In this document: piece by piece, positions 52,789 through 58,339 of the stretch
Numbering within the stretch: the first letter of the stretch is position 1
Layout: every line of letters begins with the position of its first letter
DNA from: Lysobacteraceae bacterium
Lineage (GTDB): Bacteria > Pseudomonadota > Gammaproteobacteria > Xanthomonadales > Ahniellaceae
DNA: 58,339 nt
Direction of reading: 5' to 3'
Assembly: GCA_002995625.1 (NCBI GenBank)
Contig: PVBP01000011.1
Location: forward strand, 1 to 58,339
Translations under genes and position numbers: made by a program
The notes under the pieces: model-generated
The model's input: the letters and a program-made list of their open reading frames with translations, nothing else
Told to the model about the DNA's origin: nothing
Database searches by the model: none

Positions 52789-54093
52789 CTACCGCCTGCG
52801 TCGCCGCAGGATCGTCCAGAACAGCGCCGCGTGGATCGGCAGCCACAGGCCGATCCAGTCCATGTTGTCCTGGCGGGCGCCCGGCATCACCTTCGCGAGC
52901 CAGATCCAGAACCCGGCCACCACGATCGCGCCGGCGACCGCGGGCCAGGCGATCGACGACCAGCGGCGCCCGCGCAGCGCGCGCCACGCGAGCGGCAGCA
53001 GCGCGAGTGCCAGCGGATTGAACAGCGCCAGGTTCTCGTTGCTCCAGGCCGCCCGGTGCTCGCTGCCGAACATCAGGAAGGCCAGCACCAGACCGCCGAG
53101 GCCGGCCACGAGCCACAGCCCGCCCGCGACCAGGCCGAAGCCGCGAAGGCGCCGGCTGCCGGCGGCCCCACGTCCGAGCCACGCCAGCAACGCGGCCAGC
53201 GCGAGGCCGACCGCGAGGAATCGCCAGAACCAGCGCGGCGGGGCCTCCGATGGCTGCGGGAAAGTCGCCTCCGCGACGCGCTCGTGCGCGAGCACCAGCG
53301 GCCGGCGCGTGCCGTCCGGACCCTCGATCTCGAGCTTTGCGACCTCGTCCTTCATCACCATCGGGATGAACATCTCGTCCCAGAAGCTGATCGGGCGGTC
53401 GGTCGCAGGCCCGAGCGCGGCATGGATGCCGAGGTAGAGCGGCAGGTCCATCGCCGTCAGCCGCTGCGCGTGCATCCGGTACGTGAAGCCGCGCGAGCGC
53501 CGGTCGGTCGCGCGCCTGAGCGCCCCGTCGGTGGCGCGATCGATCGCGTCGCGCACGCGGGTCGAGCAGTTGTCGCGGAAATAGTCGTAGCGGTAGGCGG
53601 CGTTCTCGGGGCGCGCGTTCTGCTCGAGCGCGTCGCGCAGTTCGAGCCTCGCGGCCGGCTCGAGGTCCAGCCACTGCACGTCGATCCGGCGGCCTTCGGC
53701 GAGGTAGGCGCGGAGGTCCGGCTCGACCGGTCCCGCGACCAGCAGGTACGTCATCCGGCCGCGCGCGAACTCGACGAAGAAGTCCTCGGCCGCGAAGTCG
53801 AACATCCCGAAGTTGTAGAGGCGCGCCTCGCCCGCGTCGCGGTCGCGGACCAGGATCGCGTTGTGGCCGAAGCGCTGCCAGTAGATCCGGCCCGGTCCGA
53901 TCGTGACCAGCGCGACGTCGAGTTCCTCTCCGGGAACCGGCAGCCGCTCGACGCTCGCGGGCGCTTCTTCGCCGAGCCCGTGCGCCGTGGCGGGCGGGCC
54001 CTCCGTCGCCGCGGACGGCGGCACGCCGGCGCAGGTCAGCGCAACGAGGACGAGCGCGGCGAGCGCCCGCGATCGCCGCGCGAGGCCGCTCAC
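52789..54093 (-). CDS. DUF4105-family membrane protein
   Basis: A 434-residue protein. A signal peptide (LAALVLVALTCAGVPPSAA) is followed by a 230-residue extracytoplasmic DUF4105 domain with YWQRFGHNAILVRD, ARLYNFGMFDFAAEDFFVEFARG and YRYDYFRDNCSTRVRDAID. The conserved His in FGHN and Cys in DNCST are placed as in papain-like or transglutaminase-like folds. About five membrane helices follow (residues 290-430). The start overlaps the end of corC by four bases (ATGA), so the two are co-translated. No function is known; the Cys/His pattern suggests a hydrolase or transferase in the envelope. Confidence 0.88.
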   Translation of the reverse strand: MSGLARRSRALAALVLVALTCAGVPPSAATEGPPATAHGLGEEAPASVERLPVPGEELDVALVTIGPGRIYWQRFGHNAILVRDRDAGEARLYNFGMFDFAAEDFFVEFARGRMTYLLVAGPVEPDLRAYLAEGRRIDVQWLDLEPAARLELRDALEQNARPENAAYRYDYFRDNCSTRVRDAIDRATDGALRRATDRRSRGFTYRMHAQRLTAMDLPLYLGIHAALGPATDRPISFWDEMFIPMVMKDEVAKLEIEGPDGTRRPLVLAHERVAEATFPQPSEAPPRWFWRFLAVGLALAALLAWLGRGAAGSRRLRGFGLVAGGLWLVAGLGGLVLAFLMFGSEHRAAWSNENLALFNPLALALLPLAWRALRGRRWSSIAWPAVAGAIVVAGFWIWLAKVMPGARQDNMDWIGLWLPIHAALFWTILRRRRR

Positions 54094-54944
54094 GCGGCCT
54101 TGGCCGGCGGCTGCACCGCGAGCTGGATCAGGCGCCGATTGTCGGCCTTGGTGACGGAGAACGTGAACTCGCCGAGCTGCGCGGTCTCGCCGGCCTTCGG
54201 CAGGTGGCCGAGCGCGTCGGTGATGAGCCCGCCGACGGTGTCGTAGTCCTCGTCCGGGAACGCGGTGCCGAAGCGCGCGTTGAATGCCTCGATCGGCGTC
54301 TGCGCCGCGATCAGGAAGCGGCCGTCCGGCTGCGGCTGGATCAGCGCCGTCGGCTCCTCGTCGTCGGTCTCGTCCGAGATGTCGCCGACGATCTCCTCGA
54401 GCACGTCCTCGATCGTGACCAGGCCCGCGACGCCGCCGTATTCGTCGACCACGACCGCCATGTGCCGGCGGCCCTGGCGGAACTCCTTCAGCAGCAGGTT
54501 CAGGCGCTTCGATTCCGGGATCAGAGAGACCGGCCGCAGCAGGGTGCGCAGGTCGATCGCGGTCGCGCCGTCTCGCAGCACCTTCAGCAGGTCCTTCGCG
54601 AGCAGGATGCCGAGCACCTCGTCGCGGTCCTCGCCGGTCACCGGGAAGCGCGAGTGGCCGGACTCGACGACGATGTCGAGCACCTCGGCGAGCGTCGAAT
54701 CGACCGGCACGCAGACCATGTGCGCGCGCGGCACCATCACGTCGGACACCTGCTGGTCGGAGACCGCGATCGCGCCCTCGACCATCGCGAGGGTGTCGGG
54801 GCTCATCAGGCCGTTGGCCTGCGCGGCGCGCAGTTCCTCGAGCAGTTCGGCGCGGTTGCGAGGTTCGCCGGCGAGTGCGTGCCCGAGGCGTTCGAGGAAG
54901 GATCGCGGTGCCTGGGCACCGCCACTAGGGTGATCGTCGCTCAT
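54090..54944 (-). CDS. corC: CorC-family CBS-domain protein (magnesium/cobalt efflux)
   Basis: A 284-residue protein without membrane helices. A CBS pair covers about residues 65-195, with VSDVMVPRAHMVCVPVDSTLAEVLDIV, SRFPVTGEDRDEVLGILLAKDLL and VVVDEYGGVAGLVTIEDVLEEIVGDI. The C-terminal CorC_HlyC domain follows (FNARFGTAFPDEDYDTVGGLI). It matches E. coli CorC/YbeX (292 aa). In many gammaproteobacteria corC sits between ybeY and lnt; here instead the next gene is a DUF4105 membrane protein that overlaps it by four bases. Confidence 0.93.
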   Translation of the reverse strand: MSDDHPSGGAQAPRSFLERLGHALAGEPRNRAELLEELRAAQANGLMSPDTLAMVEGAIAVSDQQVSDVMVPRAHMVCVPVDSTLAEVLDIVVESGHSRFPVTGEDRDEVLGILLAKDLLKVLRDGATAIDLRTLLRPVSLIPESKRLNLLLKEFRQGRRHMAVVVDEYGGVAGLVTIEDVLEEIVGDISDETDDEEPTALIQPQPDGRFLIAAQTPIEAFNARFGTAFPDEDYDTVGGLITDALGHLPKAGETAQLGEFTFSVTKADNRRLIQLAVQPPAKAA

Positions 54945-54958
54945 CGTGGGTGGATCGG

Positions 54959-54978
54959 CGCGGTCCCGGGGGACCGCG
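54959..54978. promoter_or_regulatory. 20-bp palindrome in the corC leader
   Basis: CGCGGTCCCG followed by GGGGACCGCG is a near-perfect 20-bp palindrome (9 of 10 pairs) 14 bp before the corC start. It could be an operator or a leader hairpin. GC-rich sequence makes palindromes frequent, so support is weak. Confidence 0.3.
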
Positions 54979-55167
54979 GGGATGGCCGAGTGTACCCGAT
55001 GGGCGTGACAGTCGGATTTTCCCGTGGCTCAAGGACTTGCGTCGGGTCGCGCGGCGCCGCGCCGCGCCGCGGCGGGTATCGGTCCAGGGTCGCGAGCCCC
55101 AACGGTCGTCATCGCGAGCGCCGCGCAGCGGCGGGTCCCGTACGAGGGGCGCAACGCCCCCGGGGCT

Positions 55168-55270
55168 CGTCATCGCGAGCGCCGCGCAGCGGCGCGTGGC
55201 GATCTCGGGTTGCGACAGGCATCGCCAGACCGAGACTGCCACGCCGACCTGCGGTCGGCTCGCAGTGACG
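55168..55270. repeat. Full 103-bp repeat element, copy 1
   Basis: The two 41-base arms are inverted: the outer 13 bases match at 11 of 13, the inner 15 at 13 of 15. Between them each arm holds its own mini-hairpin with the same GCA loop but different stems (GCCGC/GCGGC on the left, CGACC/GGTCG on the right as read inward from the other strand). About 21 bases separate the arms. The fold would be a long stem with two side hairpins. Confidence 0.88.
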
Positions 55271-55376
55271 AAGACGGGGCCACAAGGCCATCCCGGCCCG
55301 CGAGCCCCCAACGGCCGTCATCGCGAGCGCCGCGCAGCGGCGGGTACCGATCGAGGGTCCCGACGCCTTCCGGGCT

Positions 55377-55479
55377 CGTCATCGCGAGCGCCGCGCAGCG
55401 GCGCGTGGCGATCTCGGGCTGCGACAGGCATCGCAAGACCGAGACTGCCACGCCGACCTTCGGTCGGCTCGCAGTGACG
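55377..55479. repeat. Full 103-bp repeat element, copy 2
   Basis: Identical to copy 1 except for three single-base changes, two in the central loop and one in the right mini-hairpin loop, with both inverted arms otherwise preserved. It lies exactly 209 bp after copy 1. Confidence 0.88.
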
Positions 55480-55579
55480 GAGACCGGCCGGCCGGTGATC
55501 CCGTCGCCATCGAGGGTTCCGGCACGAGGCGCCGCGTGCCGCCGCTAGACTCGCCCGCACCCGTCATTGCGCGGACCCG

Positions 55580-55729
55580 ATGCGTCCCGACTCCGCCGCC
55601 ATCGCCGCGATCCAGCGCGAGATCACCGACGTCCTCGGCAACGACGCTCGCGTACGGCCGTTCGGCTCGCGCCTCGACGACGCTTGCAGGGGCGGTGACG
55701 TGGACCAACTGGCCGATTCCGATCGATGA
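55580..55729 (+). pseudogene. Truncated nucleotidyltransferase (MNT-type) remnant
   Basis: A 49-codon frame whose second half, VRPFGSRLDDACRGGDVDQL, matches the GSR-x(n)-GDxD metal-binding core of small MNT-type nucleotidyltransferases (usually FGSRLDD-RRGGDVDLLV). The frame then stops at DSDR, so the last two thirds of the domain are missing, and the second hydrophobic part of the motif (DLLV) is already altered to DQLA. It overlaps the next start codon by four bases, though this is likely chance after truncation. These proteins are often toxin-antitoxin partners; no HEPN partner gene is seen here. Probably a decayed gene. Confidence 0.65.
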
Positions 55730-56451
55730 CGCTCAGGGGGCTCCGTCGCTCGCTGGCCTGGCTGCGGCGCACGCCGCTGCATCCGCAGTGGCTGCTCGAC
55801 TCCCCAGCGGCGCTCGTCCGCTGGATCACGCCGGAACTTCGCGGCACCGTGCTCGACATCGGCTGCGGCGACCGCTGGGTCGAGCGGCACCTGCCCGACC
55901 GCGTGCGCTACGTCGGCCTCGATTCGGTCGCGACCGGGGCGACGCTCTACCGGTCCCGCCCGGACGTGTTCGGCGACGCCGGCGCGCTGCCGTTTCCCGA
56001 CGACAGCGTCGATGCCGTGCTGCTGCTCGAGGTGCTGGAGCACCTGCCGGATCCGCGCGCCGCGCTCGGCGAGATCGCGCGCGTCCTGAAGCCCGGCGGC
56101 ACGCTGCTCCTGACGATGCCGTTCCTGTACCCGGTCCACGACGCGCCACACGACTACCAGCGCTACACGCCGCATGGTCTCGAGCGGGAACTGGCCGCGA
56201 CCGGTCTCGCGACGCGACGCCTCGAACCGACCCGGCACGCGCTCGAGTCGGCCGGTCTGCTCGCCGCGCTCGCGCTGGCCGGCAGCGCGGTCCGCGCGCT
56301 GGAGCGGCGTGACGCCCGGCTGCTGCTCGCCCCGGTCGTGGCGGTGGCGGTCCCGATCGTCAACCTGCTGGCGTGGCTCGGCGCGCGCCTCCTCCCGGAC
56401 TGGGACGCCCTGACCACCGGCCACCGCGTCGTCGCCCGGAAGCCGGCATGA
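55726..56451 (+). CDS. Class I SAM-dependent methyltransferase
   Basis: A 241-residue methyltransferase of the Methyltransf_11 type. The SAM site begins TVLDIGCGDRWVERHL with the acidic residue in YVGLDSV; motif LPFPDDSVDAVLLLEVLEHLPDP and the post-motif LKPGGTLLLTMPF follow. The block YPVHDAPHDYQRYTPHGLE is typical of methyltransferases in surface-glycan clusters. The C-terminal third has two hydrophobic helices (LLAALALAGSAV, LLAPVVAVAVPIVNLLAWLG), so it may be membrane-bound. Its last codon overlaps the start of the chimeric gene (ATGA), as expected for an original methyltransferase-glycosyltransferase operon. Confidence 0.85.
   Translation: MTLRGLRRSLAWLRRTPLHPQWLLDSPAALVRWITPELRGTVLDIGCGDRWVERHLPDRVRYVGLDSVATGATLYRSRPDVFGDAGALPFPDDSVDAVLLLEVLEHLPDPRAALGEIARVLKPGGTLLLTMPFLYPVHDAPHDYQRYTPHGLERELAATGLATRRLEPTRHALESAGLLAALALAGSAVRALERRDARLLLAPVVAVAVPIVNLLAWLGARLLPDWDALTTGHRVVARKPA
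55925..56185 (+). repeat. 261-bp duplication, copy A
   Basis: Identical to 56743-57003 at 254 of 261 positions, 818 bp apart in direct orientation. It covers codons about 67-153 of the methyltransferase. Mismatches are at 55986, 56085, 56126, 56148, 56163, 56175 and 56178, so five of seven fall in the last 60 bases; all but the one at 56126 (Leu to Pro) are silent. Confidence 0.95.
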
Positions 56452-57326
56452 CCGCGGACGGCGCGATCGTGCTGGTCACGACTTCGTATCCGATCGACGG
56501 CGATGGCCGCGAGGCCGCCGGCGCCTTCGTGCGCGATCTCGCCGAGGAGCTCGCGACCCGCGTGCCGGTCCGGGTCGTCGCGCCGGGCCGCGACGAGCGA
56601 GTCGAGGCGCCCCGCGCAGGCGTGATCGTGCATCGGTACGCGGCGCCCGATCGTCCGCTTTCGACCATGCGGCCTTGGATGCCCTCGGAGGCGACCGCGA
56701 TCGCGCGCGTGATGCGGTCGGGCCTCGCCGCCACGCGGGCGGCGGTCGCGACCGGGGCGACGCTCTACCGGTCCCGCCCGGACGTGTTCGGCGACGCCGG
56801 CGCACTGCCGTTTCCCGACGACAGCGTCGATGCCGTGCTGCTGCTCGAGGTGCTGGAGCACCTGCCGGATCCGCGCGCCGCGCTCGGCGAGATCGCGCGC
56901 GTGCTGAAGCCCGGCGGCACGCTGCTCCTGACGATGCCGTTCCCGTACCCGGTCCACGACGCGCCGCACGACTACCAGCGTTACACGCCGCACGGCCTCG
57001 AGCAAGGTCTGGAAGCGGTAGGTCTAAACATTCGCAATCTGCGACCCAGATTCAGCGCCGCGGTCAGCGCCGCCGTGCTCCTCAACCTCGCGCTGTCCGG
57101 TATTGCGCTGATCGCGGCGCGGAATCGGCATCCTTCGATATTAATTGCACCCGTGCTCCTCGAGATTCTGCCGCTTGTCAACCTTGCAGGTTGGGTTCTG
57201 GGACGAATTCTGCCAGACTGGAATGCCTTCACGATCGGCTTCGTCGTGATTGCAAACATGAACCTGATTAGCCCTGATCCTCAGCCGATGAAGTTGGTCG
57301 CCATGCGCAGTTTCGGCTCGGCATGA
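56448..57326 (+). CDS. Chimeric gene: glycosyltransferase-4 N-terminus fused to a second methyltransferase copy, end replaced by IS
   Basis: A 292-codon frame assembled from parts. Residues 1-98 (VLVTTSYPIDGDGREAAGAF, VRVVAPG, RPLSTMRPWMPSE) are the start of a family 4 glycosyltransferase, cut about one quarter in. Residues 99-185 are the 261-bp duplicate of the upstream methyltransferase, lacking its SAM-binding GxGxG motif. Residues 186-273 are a diverged methyltransferase C-terminus (SILIAPVLLEILPLVNLAG) in visibly more AT-rich DNA, for example tcgatattaattgc. The last 19 residues are read from the IS element. No active enzyme is expected: both parents lack catalytic parts. It starts with an ATGA overlap. 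Confidence 0.85.
   Translation: MTADGAIVLVTTSYPIDGDGREAAGAFVRDLAEELATRVPVRVVAPGRDERVEAPRAGVIVHRYAAPDRPLSTMRPWMPSEATAIARVMRSGLAATRAAVATGATLYRSRPDVFGDAGALPFPDDSVDAVLLLEVLEHLPDPRAALGEIARVLKPGGTLLLTMPFPYPVHDAPHDYQRYTPHGLEQGLEAVGLNIRNLRPRFSAAVSAAVLLNLALSGIALIAARNRHPSILIAPVLLEILPLVNLAGWVLGRILPDWNAFTIGFVVIANMNLISPDPQPMKLVAMRSFGSA
56743..57003 (+). repeat. 261-bp duplication, copy B
   Basis: Second copy of 55925-56185. The left border is abrupt at CGGTCGCGACC, where glycosyltransferase sequence meets it; the right border lies at GGCCTCGAGC, after which base composition and identity both change. Confidence 0.95.
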
Positions 57327-58327
57327 GGCTTGCAGCGCATCATGGCGACCGCGAGTCGCGACAGCAGCTCGGCAAGCCGAAGGCGTCGGTTGAAGCGATA
57401 GGCCGCCTCGGCCAGGTAGCGGCGGGCGTACTTGGCTTGCCGGACCGCGTGGTAAGAGCCGCTGATGGCGCGCTTGACGTTGCCGAGGACCACGTTGACC
57501 CAGCGCGCGCCTCGAACTTCGGTCGCTGCCCGTCCGCCGCCAGTCTCGAGCGTGGTGTGGGCGTGACCCGCATCGGCGATCCGCCGGAAGCAGGCGAGAC
57601 CATCGGTGTAGGCCTCGGCGTCGGGCGCCAGACGGCGGGCCACCCAGTCGCTCACGGTGGCGTTGTCAAAGGTCCGGACCGGTTCAATCACGGCGAAGGT
57701 CGGACGCTCCAAGGCAGCGTTGGTCGACACCGCGATCAGGAACGGCTGCTTGTTCTCCGACCCGCGACCCGGCTTGCCGCCGTTCCGTTCGCCACCGAGG
57801 TAGGCGTCGTCGATCTGCACGAATCCGTCCAACCGGCGCATCTCCTCGCGCTCGGTCATGGCCTGCATCACCTTGTGCTTGATCCGCCACGCGGTCTTGT
57901 AGTTCACGCCGAGATGCCGCATCAGCTCAAGCGCCGCCAGATTGGTCTTGGTCGAGGCCAGCAGGTACATCGCCAGCATCCAGGTCCGCAGCGGCAGCTT
58001 GCTACCCGCGAAGACGGTCCCCGAGGTCAGCGTGGTCTGATGCCGACATGCGCGGCACTGGTAGTACACCTGCGCCCCGCGGCGGAAGCGCGACCGGGCA
58101 CGCTCGCCGCACGCCGGACAGCGGAAGCCCCGCGTCCAGCGCGCCCGGTACAGCGCCCGGTAGCACCTGGCCTCGGTCCCGTAGCGTGCGATGAAGTCAT
58201 TCATCGAGAGACCCCGCTGGAACTGCACCGCGTTGATGCTCATGGCCCACCTCCTCGTCCTCAAGGGGTGGCATCCTCCCCTGCCGCCGTCGCAGCTCCT
58301 GCGACTCCCGGCTGAGCTTCGGGGCTA
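57269..58327 (-). mobile_element. IS1595-family insertion sequence
   Basis: An element of about 1.06 kb with one transposase gene. Imperfect terminal inverted repeats are visible: TAGCCCTGATCCTCAGCCG at 57269-57287 and, on the other strand, TAGCCCCGAAGCTCAGCCG at 58327-58309 (16 of 19). The right end may run on to GGGTTAATAGCCCC. I could not match an 8-bp target duplication between 57261-57268 and 58328-58335, so one end may be defined wrongly or rearranged. It sits inside the last part of the chimeric methyltransferase frame, 12 bases from the window end. Confidence 0.82.
57281..58243 (-). CDS. IS1595-family (ISXO2-like) transposase
   Basis: A 320-residue transposase. An N-terminal zinc ribbon (FRCPACGERARSRF and YYQCRACRHQTTL) is followed by TSGTVFAGSKLPLRTW and the helix-turn-helix MRHLGVNYKTAWRIKHKVMQAM. 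The ISXO2-like DDE domain has VQIDDAYLGGERNGGKPGRG, a second acidic residue in AYTDGLACF and the conserved NVVLGNVKRAISGSYHAV (N/H-rich end of the domain). Length is typical, no frameshift is seen, and the stop codon lies inside the left inverted repeat. The protein appears intact and possibly active. Confidence 0.93.
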   Translation of the reverse strand: MSINAVQFQRGLSMNDFIARYGTEARCYRALYRARWTRGFRCPACGERARSRFRRGAQVYYQCRACRHQTTLTSGTVFAGSKLPLRTWMLAMYLLASTKTNLAALELMRHLGVNYKTAWRIKHKVMQAMTEREEMRRLDGFVQIDDAYLGGERNGGKPGRGSENKQPFLIAVSTNAALERPTFAVIEPVRTFDNATVSDWVARRLAPDAEAYTDGLACFRRIADAGHAHTTLETGGGRAATEVRGARWVNVVLGNVKRAISGSYHAVRQAKYARRYLAEAAYRFNRRLRLAELLSRLAVAMMRCKPHAEPKLRMATNFIG

Positions 58328-58339
58328 TTAACCCGGCAA

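Larger units (their letters stand above)
55055..55479. repeat. Tandem array of structured inverted-repeat elements
   Basis: This region without genes (54945-55579) is filled by repeats. Two units of 209 bp follow each other. Each has a short half-element (27 bases from CGTCATCGCGAGC; starts 55107 and 55316), then about 34 bp of spacer, then a full 103-bp element (55168-55270 and 55377-55479). Each short copy is also preceded by CGCGAGCCCC(C)AACGG. A degenerate half copy lies at 55055-55100. The element resembles the widespread GTCATTGCGAG family of dispersed bacterial repeats. Open frames in this stretch are artefacts of the repeat. Confidence 0.9.

Noticed and set aside
55107-55479. Regular repeats that could suggest a CRISPR array.
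   Set aside because: Repeat copies are of two lengths, spacing is 61 and 148 bp, spacers are partly related, and no cas gene is present.
55020-55560. Several open frames of 70-175 codons on both strands.
   Set aside because: They translate the repeat array, show the same residues in each unit (RERRAAA, SSRAPRSG), and have no start signals.

Overview
The window is a GC-rich stretch of a Gram-negative chromosome with about 40 protein genes, one IS element, a small repeat array and no rRNA or tRNA that I could see. The gene set points to an aerobic gammaproteobacterium near the Xanthomonadales/Lysobacterales: a PilS-like kinase, a TonB-dependent receptor, glutamine-dependent NAD synthetase, isovaleryl-CoA dehydrogenase, a Ser/Thr kinase paired with an ECF sigma factor, and secreted proteins ending in an NGFE motif. 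That placement is inference from gene content, not from a marker gene. Layout: 58-4719 holds a secreted unknown, a gamma-glutamyltransferase and a parallel beta-helix protein. 4796-10968 is a leftward block with a Ser/Thr kinase/TPR protein, its overlapping ECF sigma gene, a DUF4412-like secreted protein, a GYF_2-AIM24 protein and a TerB/DUF533-like protein. 11134-15351 runs rightward with diacylglycerol kinase, a LemA-TPM-TPM operon and the fumarylacetoacetate hydrolase/maleylacetoacetate isomerase pair, ended by a strong bidirectional hairpin. 15448-20165 has a helical lipoprotein, a thiolase, a histidine kinase and, tail to tail with it, a REC-DUF3369-HD-GYP regulator. 20291-26854 has a secreted deiminase, a leucine dehydrogenase to isovaleryl-CoA dehydrogenase operon (leucine breakdown), a LolA-like protein and 2,4-dienoyl-CoA reductase. 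27041-37831 is a surface or secretome block: a 1652-residue repeat protein, an orphan PilS-like kinase, a P-domain protein and a DUF4097-like protein. 38007-43925 holds sucCD, nadE and a TonB-dependent receptor. 44117-49006 is the most interesting part: a compact rightward cluster of ECF sigma factor, cupin anti-sigma candidate, cupredoxin lipoprotein, a two-TM periplasmic sensor without an output domain, a DUF3034-like outer-membrane protein and an exported truncated haemoglobin. It looks like a self-regulated envelope copper/haem redox or gas-sensing system. 49032-54944 has an endonuclease/exonuclease/phosphatase-fold protein, purT, corA and a corC-DUF4105 operon. The right end, 55055-58339, is plastic DNA. 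It holds a tandem array of structured 103-bp inverted-repeat elements, a truncated nucleotidyltransferase, a methyltransferase, a chimeric glycosyltransferase/methyltransferase gene built on a 261-bp duplication, and an IS1595-family element inserted in the end of that chimera. Recurring themes are a shared C-terminal NGFE tail on three exported proteins, two separate ECF sigma systems and many envelope proteins of unknown role.
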